Below are positions 11,739 through 21,845 of a stretch of DNA of 64,000 nt, in pieces. A model generated the notes under the pieces. The model had not been told where the DNA came from. It searched no databases and saw only the letters and a program-made list of their open reading frames with translations. The stretch is from [Mycobacterium] crassicus (GTDB lineage: Bacteria; Actinomycetota; Actinomycetes; Mycobacteriales; Mycobacteriaceae): contig NZ_CP084029.1 of assembly GCF_020181615.1 (NCBI RefSeq), positions 3,452,790 through 3,516,789 on the forward strand. Direction: 5' to 3'. The translations under genes and the position numbers were made by a program. Every line of letters starts with the position of its first letter. Positions within the stretch are counted from its first letter, which is position 1.

Positions 11739-13384
11739 CCGCTCCGCTCGGCGTGTTCGCGCGCGCGCTGACGCCGTTCCCGGCGCTCGGCGGCGCTGAC
11801 CGGCTTCATCGGAAGCGGACTGGTGGTGACCTTGTGTCCGCGCACCAGCGGCAGGGTGAGCCGGAAACAGGCGCCCTTACCGGGTTCGCCCCAGGCCTCC
11901 AGCCGGCCCTGGTGCAGCCGGGCGTCCTCGACGCTGATCGCCAGACCCAACCCGGTGCCGCCGGAACGCCGCACCCGGGACGGGTCGGCGCGCCAGAACC
12001 GGCTGAACACCAGCTTCTCCTCCCCCGGACGCAGCCCCACCCCGTGATCGCGCACGGTCACCGCGACGGTGTCGTCGTCGGCGGCCATCCGGATCACCAC
12101 CGGCTTGTGTTCGGCGTGGTCGATGGCGTTGGCGATCAGGTTGCGCAGGATCCGTTCCACCCGGCGCGGATCGACCTCGGCGATCACCCCCTCGGCGGGC
12201 ACGTCCACCTTGAGTTCGACCCCGGCCTCGGCGGCCAGGTGGCCCACATTGTCCAGGGCGCTGTTGACCGTCGACCGCAGATCCACCGACTCCACCGACA
12301 GTTCGGCCACACCCGCGTCGTGCCGGGAGATCTCCAGCAGGTCGTTGAGCAGGGACTCGAACCGGTCCAGTTCACTGACCAACAGCTCGGTGGAGCGCCG
12401 CAGCGAGGGCTCCAGGTCCTCGCTGTGATCGTGGATCAGATCGGCGGCCATCCGCACCGTGGTCAACGGGGTGCGCAGCTCATGGCTGACGTCGGAGGTG
12501 AAACGGCGCTGCAGATTGCCGAACTCCTCGAGTTGGGTGATCTGGCGCGACAGGCTCTCGGCCATGTCGTTGAAGGACACCGCCAGCCGCGCCATGTCGT
12601 CCTCGCCGCGCACCGGCATCCGTTCGGACAGATGTCCTTCGGCGAAGCTTTCGGCGGTACGGGCCGCCGCCCGTACCGGCAGCACCACCTGCCGCGACAC
12701 CAGCAGCGCGATCCCGGCCAGCAGCACCAGCAGCACCAGGCCCCCGGTCGCGATGGTGCCGCGCACCATGCTGATCGTGTTGCGTTCGGTGCCCAGCGGA
12801 TAGATCAGGTACAGCTCCAGGTTGGTGATGCGCGACGTGGTCGGCGTCCCGATCACCAGCGCCGGGCCGGAGAACCCCTCGACGTGCACGGTGGCGTACT
12901 GATAGCTGACCTGACCGGCCTTGACGAATTCGCGCAGCGCGCCAGGGACCTGGTCGACCGGGCCGGCGGTGGTCGCCGCGCGCGGCCCCTCCCCGAGCAC
13001 CACCAGCACCGCGTCGAAGGCACCGGCGGTTCCGCTGCCGGCCGCCGGGTCGGTCTTGGACATCAGGGTGTTGCGGGCCAGTTGCAGGCTCGAGGTCAGT
13101 GAGCGGGCCTCCTCGCCACCGACGATGCCGCCGGCCGTGACACGGGCCCGCGCGATCTGCTCGGTGGCCGCCCGGACCTTGACGTCAAGCACCCGATCAG
13201 TGATCTGGCTGGTCAGCACGAAGCCGAGAGCCAGGATGACAGCTGCCGACATTCCGAGCGTCAGCACCACGACCCGCAGCTGCAGTGAGCGCCGCCAGGC
13301 GATCTGCACCGCGCGACGCAGCGTGTTCACGCCGAGCAGTAGCGGGCCCGACCGCCGCGGGCGCCGTCGGGAGCTGAAGATCAC
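11735..13384 (-). CDS. mtrB: MtrB sensor histidine kinase
   Basis: 549-residue membrane kinase. A helix at about residues 35-58, an extracytoplasmic domain (about 59-205) and a second helix (about 207-228) are followed by HAMP, the HisKA segment with phospho-His in [17 protein letters not shown] and an HATPase domain containing [20 protein letters not shown] and [10 protein letters not shown]. It phosphorylates MtrA and links division and cell-wall metabolism to envelope state. The GTG start gives an N-terminus like that of M. tuberculosis MtrB. The gene follows mtrA by 22 bp and overlaps lpqB by 4 bp. Confidence 0.96.
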   Translation of the reverse strand: MIFSSRRRPRRSGPLLLGVNTLRRAVQIAWRRSLQLRVVVLTLGMSAAVILALGFVLTSQITDRVLDVKVRAATEQIARARVTAGGIVGGEEARSLTSSLQLARNTLMSKTDPAAGSGTAGAFDAVLVVLGEGPRAATTAGPVDQVPGALREFVKAGQVSYQYATVHVEGFSGPALVIGTPTTSRITNLELYLIYPLGTERNTISMVRGTIATGGLVLLVLLAGIALLVSRQVVLPVRAAARTAESFAEGHLSERMPVRGEDDMARLAVSFNDMAESLSRQITQLEEFGNLQRRFTSDVSHELRTPLTTVRMAADLIHDHSEDLEPSLRRSTELLVSELDRFESLLNDLLEISRHDAGVAELSVESVDLRSTVNSALDNVGHLAAEAGVELKVDVPAEGVIAEVDPRRVERILRNLIANAIDHAEHKPVVIRMAADDDTVAVTVRDHGVGLRPGEEKLVFSRFWRADPSRVRRSGGTGLGLAISVEDARLHQGRLEAWGEPGKGACFRLTLPLVRGHKVTTSPLPMKPVSAAERRERRQRAREHAERSG

Positions 13385-13406
13385 GTGCGCCGCTCCCCGG
13401 TGGGGA

Positions 13407-14093
13407 TCACGGAGGTCCGGCCTTGTAACCCACTCCTCGAACGGTCAGCACCACGGTCGGGTTCTCCGGGTCTTGCTCCACCTTGGCCCGCAGGCGCTGG
13501 ACGTGCACATTCACCAGCCGGGTGTCGGCCGGGTGCCGGTATCCCCAAACCTGTTCGAGGAGCACCTCACGAGTAAACACCTGGCGGGGTTTACGTGCCA
13601 GCGCCACCAGCAGGTCGAACTCCAGGGGGGTCAGCGAGATCTGTTCACCGCCTCGGCTCACCTTGTGCGCCGGCACGTCGATGTCGATATCGGCGATCGA
13701 GAGCATCTCAGCCGGCTCGTCGTCGTTGCGGCGCAGTCGCGCCCGCACCCGGGCGACCAGCTCCTTGGGTTTGAACGGCTTCATGATGTAGTCGTCGGCG
13801 CCCGACTCCAGCCCGAGCACCACGTCCACGGTGTCGGTCTTGGCGGTCAGCATGACGATCGGCACGCCGGAGTCCTTACGCAGAACCCGGCAGACGTCGA
13901 TGCCGTTCATACCGGGCAACATCAGGTCCAGCAGCACCAGATCGGGCCGCAGCTCGTGCACTGCGGTGAGCGCCTGAGTGCCGTCACCGACGACCGCGGT
14001 GTCGAAGCCCTCCCCACGCAACACGATGGTGAGCATCTCGGCGAGCGACGCGTCGTCGTCGACGACAAGAATCCTTTGCCTCATGGCGTACAT
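13407..14093 (-). CDS. mtrA: MtrA response regulator
   Basis: 228-residue OmpR/PhoB-type regulator, the same length as M. tuberculosis MtrA and nearly identical along its length from memory. The receiver (residues 4-118) has [14 protein letters not shown] and the phospho-Asp in [13 protein letters not shown]. The winged-helix output domain (about 130-225) ends in [11 protein letters not shown]. MtrA is essential in M. tuberculosis and binds oriC and genes for peptidoglycan hydrolases. The frame is open to a TTG at 14114, but ATG 14093 reproduces the known short leader before [10 protein letters not shown]. Confidence 0.97.
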   Translation of the reverse strand: MYAMRQRILVVDDDASLAEMLTIVLRGEGFDTAVVGDGTQALTAVHELRPDLVLLDLMLPGMNGIDVCRVLRKDSGVPIVMLTAKTDTVDVVLGLESGADDYIMKPFKPKELVARVRARLRRNDDEPAEMLSIADIDIDVPAHKVSRGGEQISLTPLEFDLLVALARKPRQVFTREVLLEQVWGYRHPADTRLVNVHVQRLRAKVEQDPENPTVVLTVRGVGYKAGPP

Positions 14094-14144
14094 GGTGTCA
14101 CCCGATAGTGACAAAAGCCTGCTACCACACGCGTGTTTTGCAGG

Positions 14145-14774
14145 TTAACCGCGGAGATCAGCCGCCAGCTCGGCTGCGGCCACCGTCGGGCCGACCACCT
14201 GCCACCGCCCCCCGAAGCCGGCCCGCGCCAACCCGCGGTACACCTCGCCGGTGCGGCGCTGCAGACCGTCGTCGCGCTCGTAGCTGTCGAGCGCCCGCGT
14301 GGCGTCGTGGTTCTCGCGGTGCCGGGCCCGCTGCGCGGCGAGTTCGGTGGGCACGTCGAGCAGCACCTGCCAGTCCGGTGTGGGCAGTCCGAGTCGCTCG
14401 AATTCCAGCTGCCGCACCCAATCCACCATCTCCCCGGCGGCGTCCTGATGCAGCCGGGCGGCACTGTAGGCGGCACTGGAGGCCACGTAGCGGTCGAGGA
14501 TCACCACATCGTGGCCGCGGGTCAGCGCGTCGATCTCGTCCTTGGCGCCGGCGCGGTCCAGCGCGAACAGCATCGCCATCGCATATACCGAGTCGGACAG
14601 GTCGCCGTGCCGGCCGCGCAGCGCCTCGGCGGCCACATCGGCGGCCACCGAGACGCCGTAGCGCGGGAAGGCCAGGTTCGCCACCGATCTGCCGGTGGCC
14701 TCGAATGCCGCGCGCAGCCCCGTGGTCAGGGTGTTCTTGCCGGCGCCGTCGACGCCTTCGATAGCGATCAGCAC
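14145..14774 (-). CDS. tmk: Thymidylate kinase
   Basis: 209-residue dTMP kinase for dTTP synthesis. The P-loop GVDGAGKNT is at residues 7-15 and the DRY motif is in VVILDRYVASSAAYSAARLH. FPRYGVSVAAD corresponds to the nucleotide-binding region of M. tuberculosis Tmk. GTG 14774 makes the N-terminus VLIAIEGVDGAGK, aligned with the known MLIAIEGVDGAGK. An upstream GTG at 14798 would add eight non-conserved residues. No good ribosome site is visible for either. It lies between sahH and mtrA, as in M. tuberculosis. Confidence 0.94.
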   Translation of the reverse strand: MLIAIEGVDGAGKNTLTTGLRAAFEATGRSVANLAFPRYGVSVAADVAAEALRGRHGDLSDSVYAMAMLFALDRAGAKDEIDALTRGHDVVILDRYVASSAAYSAARLHQDAAGEMVDWVRQLEFERLGLPTPDWQVLLDVPTELAAQRARHRENHDATRALDSYERDDGLQRRTGEVYRGLARAGFGGRWQVVGPTVAAAELAADLRG

Positions 14775-14802
14775 GGCGGGAAGCCTAGCCCGCCCCACCC
14801 CG

Positions 14803-14859
14803 CGAGCGTGCAGCCAGCTTCACTCTCGTCGTTCGACGGTGAACCTGAGTTCACGCTCG
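14803..14859. repeat. Nested inverted repeats between sahH and tmk
   Basis: An outer 8-bp perfect inverted repeat, CGAGCGTG (14803-14810) with CACGCTCG (14852-14859), encloses a second hairpin GTGAAC-CTGA-GTTCAC (14839-14854, partly overlapping the outer right arm) and CGTCG-TT-CGACG. The arms overlap, so alternative folds are possible. It could end sahH transcription, though there is no T-run, or be a small dispersed palindromic element. Confidence 0.5.
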
Positions 14860-14873
14860 GCGGGGAACCCGAC

Positions 14874-16331
<1,458 letters not shown>

Positions 16332-16406
16332 CTGTGCGCCCCCGTAGGTTCGGTTAATTAGCTCGGGTACAAGCTACCGGCGATCGGCCGGGACAGCCCA
16401 ATCGGG

Positions 16407-17036
16407 TCAATCGGCGTCGATGACGCCGTAGGCCTCGGCGGCCGGTGTGAACAGCCGGGCCAGGTCGGCGGCCACATCGTAATCGGCTTCCGGTGGCATG
16501 GACACGTAACTCATGGCCAGCCGGACGACGGCGCGGGCCAGGATCCCGGCGTCCGAATCGCTGGCCTTGACCCAGCTGTGCATGAACGACGAGGTCAGGC
16601 GCTGCGAGCAGCGGGTGATGATCGGGCCGCTGTCAGTGGTGATGATCTGCAGGAGGTCGGGCTTGGCGGCCCCGGTCAGCAGCGAGATCACCAGTGGATC
16701 GGCGGCCGACTCGGTGAAGAAGGACCGGAAACCTTCCAGGAACGCGGCATGGACATCGCCGACATTGCCGTAGATGGCGCCCTCGACGGCGTCGACCAGG
16801 CGGTCGGCCAGCCTGATCGCATAGCCCTGCGCCAGCCCCTGGCGCGAGCCGAACTCGTTGTAGATGGTCTGCCGGCTGACCCCGGCCGCCTCGGCCACCG
16901 CGGCCAGCGTGATCGACGACCAGTCCCGGCCGGTCAGCAATTCCCGCATCGCATCCAGCACCGAGTCGCGCAACAGCGCCCGGGATGCCTCGGCGTAGGG
17001 GATGCGTTTCACCACCGCGAGATTAGCGGTTGTCAC
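16407..17036 (-). CDS. alkX: AlkX-like TetR regulator of the alkane hydroxylase locus
   Basis: 209-residue TetR-family repressor, orthologue by position and sequence style of Rv3249c (AlkX), reported to repress alkB-rubA-rubB. The N-terminal helix-turn-helix is at about residues 35-70 (LAAVAEAAGVSRQTIYNEFG), and the rest is an all-helical ligand/dimerisation domain. GTG 17036 overlaps the stop of the 24-codon rubredoxin remnant (GTGA), so translational coupling to the alk operon is retained although the rubredoxins are gone. A probable operator lies upstream of alkB at 18350-18388. Confidence 0.9.
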   Translation of the reverse strand: MTTANLAVVKRIPYAEASRALLRDSVLDAMRELLTGRDWSSITLAAVAEAAGVSRQTIYNEFGSRQGLAQGYAIRLADRLVDAVEGAIYGNVGDVHAAFLEGFRSFFTESAADPLVISLLTGAAKPDLLQIITTDSGPIITRCSQRLTSSFMHSWVKASDSDAGILARAVVRLAMSYVSMPPEADYDVAADLARLFTPAAEAYGVIDAD

Positions 17037-17107
17037 GGCCGGACGACTTCCACCATCTCGAAATCGGCCTTCGCCGCGCCGCCGCCCGGGCAGCGGTAGC
17101 TCGCCAT
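17033..17107 (-). pseudogene. rubA-rubB rubredoxin fusion remnant (24 codons)
   Basis: A 24-residue frame starts at ATG 17107, overlapping the alkB stop by 1 nt (TGATG), and ends in the TGA that overlaps the regulator start. Its first residues MASYRCP match the RubA amino terminus and its last residues GAAKADFEMVEV match the RubB carboxy terminus, as I remember the mycobacterial sequences. Everything between, including three of the four iron-binding cysteines of any one rubredoxin, is missing. This looks like a single in-frame deletion across the shared Cys-Pro codons (TGCCCG) of the two neighbouring genes. It cannot bind iron as a rubredoxin. An assembly collapse is the main alternative. Confidence 0.8.
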
Positions 17108-18315
17108 CACGCCACCGCCGGTTCGGTCGCCCCGTAGCGGGCGAGGATCTTCGTGCGCCGGCGCGGCGAGATGTTGACCCGGGTGATGTCGCCGTCGTAG
17201 TGCGCCAGCACCCGGTGGTCCATCAGGGCGCGCCACAGCGGCGGGAAATAGGTCAGCCCGATCAGCGATGCGTATCCGCTGGGCAGGTTCGGCGACTCGG
17301 CCATGCTGCGCAGCGTCTGGTAGCGCCGGGTCGGGTTGGCGTGGTGATCGCTGTGCCGCTGCAGGTGGTACAGGAACAGGTTGGTCACCAGGTGGTCGGA
17401 GTTCCAGCTGTGTTCGGGCGTGCAGCGCTCGTAGCGGCCGTTGGCACGGGTCCGGCGCAGCAGGCCGTAGTGCTCGATGTAGTTCACCGACTCCAGCAGC
17501 GAGAAGCCGTAGACGGCCTGGATGACGACGAACGGGATCAGCACCGGGCCGAACACCGCGATCAGCACACCCCACAGCACCACCGACATCAGCCAGGCGT
17601 TGAGCACGTCGTTGGTCAGCCGCCACGGTCCCTTGTCCAGCCGGCGCAGCCGCGCGGTCTCCAGCTCCCAGGCCGAGCGCAGGCCACCGAAGACGCTGCG
17701 CGGCAAGAATTCCCAAAAGGTCTCACCGAACCGGCCCGAAGCCGGGTCTTCGGGGGTGGCCACCCGCACGTGGTGGCCGCGATTGTGCTCGATGTAGAAG
17801 TGCCCGTAGCAGCTCTGCGCCAGAGTGATCTTGGACAGCCACCGCTCCAGCTGAACCTTCTTGTGCCCGAGTTCGTGGGCGGTGTTGATGCCGACACCGC
17901 CCAGGGCTCCCACCGACAGCGCCAGCCCGATCTTGGCGAACCAGCTGAGCGACCCCTCGACGCCCAGCCAGCTCAGATCGGTTGCGGTGAACAGGTAGGC
18001 GCCCAGGACGACGCTGGCGTACTGGCACGGGATGTAGGCGTAGGTGCAGTAGCGGTAGTACCGGTCGTCCTCCAACTGCGCCATCACCTCATCCGGCGGG
18101 TTCTGCCCGTCGGCGCCGAAGCGCAGGTCCAGTGCCGGCAGCAGCAGGTACACCAGGATCGGACCGATCCAGAAGGGCAGCTGCGCGGCCAGGTGCCAGC
18201 CGAGCCGGTTCATCGCCCCGACGATCGGGAGCGCGATGAACAGTGCCGTCGGGGCGATCAGGCCCATCAGCCACAGGTATCGCTTCTTGTCCCGCCATGC
18301 CGCCTCGGCGCTCAT
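17107..18315 (-). CDS. alkB: AlkB alkane 1-monooxygenase
   Basis: 402-residue membrane di-iron hydroxylase oxidising medium-chain n-alkanes to 1-alkanols. The three histidine boxes are HELGHKK, EHNRGHH and LQRHSDHHAN, plus the family motif NYIEHYGL, so the active site is intact. About six membrane helices are visible. No rubredoxin domain is fused to the C-terminus. The enzyme needs rubredoxin for electrons, but the adjacent rubA/rubB genes are reduced to a remnant, so a rubredoxin elsewhere would be required. ATG 18315 is preceded by AAGGGG. Confidence 0.95.
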   Translation of the reverse strand: MSAEAAWRDKKRYLWLMGLIAPTALFIALPIVGAMNRLGWHLAAQLPFWIGPILVYLLLPALDLRFGADGQNPPDEVMAQLEDDRYYRYCTYAYIPCQYASVVLGAYLFTATDLSWLGVEGSLSWFAKIGLALSVGALGGVGINTAHELGHKKVQLERWLSKITLAQSCYGHFYIEHNRGHHVRVATPEDPASGRFGETFWEFLPRSVFGGLRSAWELETARLRRLDKGPWRLTNDVLNAWLMSVVLWGVLIAVFGPVLIPFVVIQAVYGFSLLESVNYIEHYGLLRRTRANGRYERCTPEHSWNSDHLVTNLFLYHLQRHSDHHANPTRRYQTLRSMAESPNLPSGYASLIGLTYFPPLWRALMDHRVLAHYDGDITRVNISPRRRTKILARYGATEPAVA

Positions 18316-18349
18316 CGATGCCCCTTCTCGTGAGTTCCACCACTAACCC

Positions 18350-18388
18350 GTCTGGACATTACATCTCAGTTCGTCAGATGTCTAGACA
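18350..18388. promoter_or_regulatory. Probable AlkX operator: two GTCTRGACA sites
   Basis: GTCTGGACA (18350-18358) and GTCTAGACA (18380-18388) are 30 bp apart, three helical turns. The second sits in the perfect palindrome TGTCTAGACA. They lie just upstream of alkB in its AT-richer divergent promoter region, where a TetR repressor would be expected to bind. The assignment to AlkX is inferred from context. Confidence 0.5.
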
Positions 18389-18472
18389 TAGAATATGTTT
18401 TTGTAAACGAAAGGCCGCCGCCGCTGGTCAGCGGGTGTGACCCAGCTCCCAGGCACATGCCACACTCGGGAC

Positions 18473-19387
18473 GTGGTGTACGCGATCGCTCGCCCCCAGA
18501 TCGAGGGGAACATTGCCGTCGGTGAAGACCGCCAGCTCGGCTTCGCCGAATTCGGCGCTCCGCAAGGCAGAGCCATGTTCTGGCTGCACGGCACTCCCGG
18601 CGCCCGCCGGCAGATTCCGGTCGAGGCGCGGGTCTACGCCGCCGAGGCCAACATTCGCCTGATCGGAGTGGACCGGCCCGGCATCGGCTCCTCGACTCCG
18701 TATCAGTACGAGACGGTGTCCCAGTTCGCCGAAGACCTGCACACGGTGGCCGACACGCTCGGGATCGACAAGATGGCGGTCATCGGACTGTCCGGCGGCG
18801 GCCCCTACACGCTGGCGTGCGCGGCCGCGATGCCCGAGCGGGTGGTGGCCGCCGGGATCCTCGGCGGTGTCGCCCCGGCGGTGGGCCCCGAAGCCATCGA
18901 CAGCACGCTGATGACGCTGGCCCGGATCGCCGAGCCGGTGCTGGAGCGGGCCGGACGCCCGATCGGCATGCTGGCCACCGGGTTGATCCGGCTGATCCGG
19001 CCGGTGGCCTCACCTGCGCTGGAGCTCTACGCCCTGATCTCCCCCGAAGGCGACCGACGGCTGTTGGGTCGGCCGGAGTTCAAGGCGATGTTCCTCGACG
19101 ACCTGCTCAACGGCTCCCGCAAGCAGCTCGCCGCACCGATCGCCGACGCCGTGCTGTTCGCCCGCTACTGGGGCTTCCGGCTCGACGAGGTGAAGGTGCC
19201 GGTGCACTGGTGGCACGGCGACGCCGACCACATCGTCCCGTTCGCCCACGGCGAGCACGCGGTATCGCTACTTCCCGATGCGCGGCTGTACCCGATCCCC
19301 GGGGAGAGCCACCTGGCCGGCCTGGGCCGCGCCGAGGAGATCCTGTGCACCCTGGCGGAGGCCTGGGACCGCACCGAAGGGCGTTGA
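18473..19387 (+). CDS. Alpha/beta hydrolase
   Basis: About 304-residue hydrolase of the alpha/beta fold. The oxyanion-hole region FWLHGTPGARR is followed by the nucleophile elbow GLSGGGP (catalytic Ser), an acid in HGDADHIVP and the catalytic His in GESHLAG. Substrate is unknown. The frame is open to GTG 18437, but the conserved part starts at YAIARPQIEGN, so GTG 18473 is preferred; confidence in the exact start is moderate. It diverges from alkB and is followed 8 bp later by a thioesterase gene, suggesting a shared role in ester or acyl metabolism. Confidence 0.85.
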   Translation: MVYAIARPQIEGNIAVGEDRQLGFAEFGAPQGRAMFWLHGTPGARRQIPVEARVYAAEANIRLIGVDRPGIGSSTPYQYETVSQFAEDLHTVADTLGIDKMAVIGLSGGGPYTLACAAAMPERVVAAGILGGVAPAVGPEAIDSTLMTLARIAEPVLERAGRPIGMLATGLIRLIRPVASPALELYALISPEGDRRLLGRPEFKAMFLDDLLNGSRKQLAAPIADAVLFARYWGFRLDEVKVPVHWWHGDADHIVPFAHGEHAVSLLPDARLYPIPGESHLAGLGRAEEILCTLAEAWDRTEGR

Positions 19388-19395
19388 CCGACGCC

Positions 19396-19794
19396 ATGAC
19401 CGCACCCCAGTCGATCAGGGAATTGTTCGCTCAGCTCGGCCTGCAGGAGGTGCCCTCGGCCGACGGCACCCTGACCATGGAGATGCCGGTCGACGAGCGG
19501 GTGGTCAACACCGCCGGCGGGCTGCAGGGCGGATTGATCGCCACCATGGCCGACGTCGCCGCCGGCCAACTCGCCGCCCGCAGCACCGCGTTCGGCAACG
19601 GGATCGCCACCACCGATCTGTTCATCCGCTACCTGCGGCCGATCACCGTCGGCCCCGCGCGCGCCGTCGCGTCGATCCTGCGCACCGGACGGCGCTCGGT
19701 GGTGGCCCAGGTCGATATCTACCGGGGCAATGACGATCAGCTCGCCGCCACCGCAACGGTGAACTTCGCCGCTATCGACCTGCCCGGCGCGTAG
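19396..19794 (+). CDS. PaaI-family hotdog-fold thioesterase
   Basis: 132-residue hotdog-fold acyl-CoA thioesterase. The helix segment NTAGGLQGGLIATMADVAAG is the PaaI/YbgC-like signature, followed by the beta sheet FIRYLRPIT and RRSVVAQVDIYRG. ATG 19396 starts 8 bp after the hydrolase stop; an in-frame TTG at 19384 is less likely. The probable reaction is hydrolysis of an aromatic or fatty acyl-CoA. The physiological substrate is not shown. Confidence 0.85.
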   Translation: MTAPQSIRELFAQLGLQEVPSADGTLTMEMPVDERVVNTAGGLQGGLIATMADVAAGQLAARSTAFGNGIATTDLFIRYLRPITVGPARAVASILRTGRRSVVAQVDIYRGNDDQLAATATVNFAAIDLPGA

Positions 19795-19817
19795 CGTCGC
19801 AGCCAGGCCGCTGCGAG

Positions 19818-20897
19818 TCAGCGCGCCGCGCTGAGCCGACTTTCAATGAAGTGCGGCAGCCGAAACCGGCCCGGCGCATGCGCGACCGGCTTGTCCTGCG
19901 GCGCTCCCCCGTTCTGGGCCGCGGCATAGGCCGCCGCATTGCCGGTGACGGCCAGCACCTGGCCGCGCCAGGTGATGTCGGCTTCGCGGTAGGCCTGCAC
20001 CAGCGCGCGCTCCAGCAGTTCGTCGGCCTCGTCGATCGACAACGCCGGCAGCTCGACGAACTCGCCGTCGCGGGCATCGAGTTTGAGCGTGGTCGGGCCG
20101 GTCTCGACCAGGTCGCAATTGGCCCGGATGCTCAACTCGGCGTTGGCGCGTGCCAGTCCGGCCAGCGCGTAGGCCGCCAGCAGCGCGCGACCCGCTTCGT
20201 CGCCGGCGGGCCCGCAGTCGAAGCGCAGTTGGCGCACCGCGGCGAAGCTGAGCACCTGGGTGCGGATGATCCGGCTACAGCACACGCCGGAGTCGGCTGC
20301 CACGCGCGAATCCGTCGGGGCCCCGTCGACGAGCACTCCGATGATCTCGCCGGACAGCACGCCGCGGAAGCGGCTCTGGCCGGTGCCGCGGGCGGCGTCG
20401 ATGGCACCGAAAGCCAGGCTGCCCGGGCTCAACGCCAGTAGGGCGCGCGCATTCTCGGGGGTGGCTTCGCGCGCCTCCCGGTACCGCGGGTGGGCGATCG
20501 CGGGTTTGCCGTCGATCGAGCCGGTCAGAAAGTGGCCATCGAAAATCCGTTGCGGCAGTTCAAGATCGGTGTAGACCAGCCGGCCACCCTCGTAGGAGAC
20601 CTCTATGTGCGGAACCCGGCCCAACACCGGATGCTGATCGCGGATCCCCTGCAGCACAGCAGCTTCCACGCGCTGGACCTGGCGTTGATTGTCGTCGACG
20701 ACCACCGTCGCCGTCGGCTTCCCGTCGATCAGGCGGGTCTCCTGGGCAACAGCCGACGGACCGCGCCCGGCGCGGTGAGCCGGGCTGATCGCAGCGTGGG
20801 GTCCGCCGGCCGGGGCCAGTTCGGTGGACACGGTCAGGGTGCTGGCGCCGCCGGCCTGGCAGGCCGCGGTGAGCTGTTGGTAGGAAAAGCTGGACAA
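19818..20897 (-). CDS. Orphan Csb1/Cas7-like (GSU0053 family) protein
   Basis: 359-residue protein resembling Csb1, the Cas7 backbone subunit of type I-G (formerly I-U) CRISPR effectors. Family-like stretches: SYQQLTAACQAGG and STELAPAGGPHAAISPA near the start, VVVDDNQRQVQRVEAA (about residues 65-80), LELPQRIFDGHF (about 109-120), LLALSPGSLAFGAIDAARG (about 150-168), VLSGEIIGVLVDG, then SRIIRTQVLSFAAVRQLRF and ANCDLVETGP. The middle linker seen in many Csb1 proteins is short. Start chosen as TTG 20897, 5 bp after the upstream transporter stop, with AAGG before it. It is the last gene of the manA operon. No other cas gene or array is present in the window, so a role in CRISPR interference is doubtful. 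The family call is from memory of Csb1 sequences. Confidence 0.7.
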   Translation of the reverse strand: MSSFSYQQLTAACQAGGASTLTVSTELAPAGGPHAAISPAHRAGRGPSAVAQETRLIDGKPTATVVVDDNQRQVQRVEAAVLQGIRDQHPVLGRVPHIEVSYEGGRLVYTDLELPQRIFDGHFLTGSIDGKPAIAHPRYREAREATPENARALLALSPGSLAFGAIDAARGTGQSRFRGVLSGEIIGVLVDGAPTDSRVAADSGVCCSRIIRTQVLSFAAVRQLRFDCGPAGDEAGRALLAAYALAGLARANAELSIRANCDLVETGPTTLKLDARDGEFVELPALSIDEADELLERALVQAYREADITWRGQVLAVTGNAAAYAAAQNGGAPQDKPVAHAPGRFRLPHFIESRLSAAR

Positions 20898-20902
20898 AGC
20901 GA

Positions 20903-21844
20903 TCAACCTTTCTGCTCCAGCAAGTCTGGCACAGGCGCCCGGTCCAAGTCCGGCTCGAGATAGATGACGCGCACCGATGGCACCGCCGCCCGGATGGCGG
21001 CTTCGGCGACGTCGATGGTGGCGGCGACGGCCACCAGGTCGAGCTCGGGAGGCATCGCGACCTTGGCTCCCACCAGCATCTCGTCCGGCCCGAAGTACTG
21101 GGTCCGCAGGTGAATCAGCCGGCTGATGTTGGCAGTCTGTTCCAGCGCCGCGCGGATGGCCTGATCTTCGGCGGGGGTGGCGCCCTCGCCGATGAGCAGG
21201 CTGTGCATCTCGATCATCAGGAAGATCGCCACCACACCCAGCAGCACACCGATTGCCAAGGTGCCCACGCTGTCCCACACCGGGTTGCCGGTGAGCACGC
21301 TCAGGCCCACCGCCAGCAACGCCAACACCAGGCCGATCAACGCCGCGGCGTCCTCAAGCAGCACCACCGGAAGCTCGGGGTTGCGCGAGTTGTGCAGGAA
21401 CCGGAACCAGCTGCCCTGACCCTTCAGCGGCCGTGATTCCCGCAGGGCGGTACGAAAACTGTAGGTCTCCAACAGGATCGCCATCACCAGGATCACGATG
21501 GCCACCAGCGGGGACGTCAACTCCACCGGGTGACGGAATTTCTCGTAGCCCTCGTACAGCGCGAACAGTGAGCCGAGGCTGAACAGCACCAGCGCAACCA
21601 CGAACGACCAGAAGTAGCGGCTGCGCGCATACCCGAACGGGTGCAGCGCGTCGGGCGGCTTGGTCGCGGCCCGCTGGCCGAACAGCAGCAGCGACTGGTT
21701 GGAGGTGTCGACCACCGAGTGCACCGCCTCGGCGAGCATGGCGGCGCTCCCGGTGATCAGGAAACCGGTGAACTTCGCAACGGCGATCCCCCCGTTGGCT
21801 ACCAGGGCGGCCACGATCGCCCTGGTACTACCCGACGACGACAC
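20903..21844 (-). CDS. Cation diffusion facilitator (CDF) transporter
   Basis: 313-residue metal efflux protein with about six membrane helices and a short cytoplasmic C-terminal domain. The helix II metal site is in AEAVHSVVDTSNQ (HxxxD) and DALHPFGYARSRYFW follows. The second half-site is represented by LLEDAAALIGLVLAL (ED in place of the commoner HxxxD). Zn2+, Fe2+ or Mn2+ are possible substrates. GTG 21844 lies 1 bp after the manA stop and the Csb1-like gene follows 5 bp later, so all three are probably on one transcript. Confidence 0.88.
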   Translation of the reverse strand: MSSSGSTRAIVAALVANGGIAVAKFTGFLITGSAAMLAEAVHSVVDTSNQSLLLFGQRAATKPPDALHPFGYARSRYFWSFVVALVLFSLGSLFALYEGYEKFRHPVELTSPLVAIVILVMAILLETYSFRTALRESRPLKGQGSWFRFLHNSRNPELPVVLLEDAAALIGLVLALLAVGLSVLTGNPVWDSVGTLAIGVLLGVVAIFLMIEMHSLLIGEGATPAEDQAIRAALEQTANISRLIHLRTQYFGPDEMLVGAKVAMPPELDLVAVAATIDVAEAAIRAAVPSVRVIYLEPDLDRAPVPDLLEQKG

Positions 21845-21845
21845 C

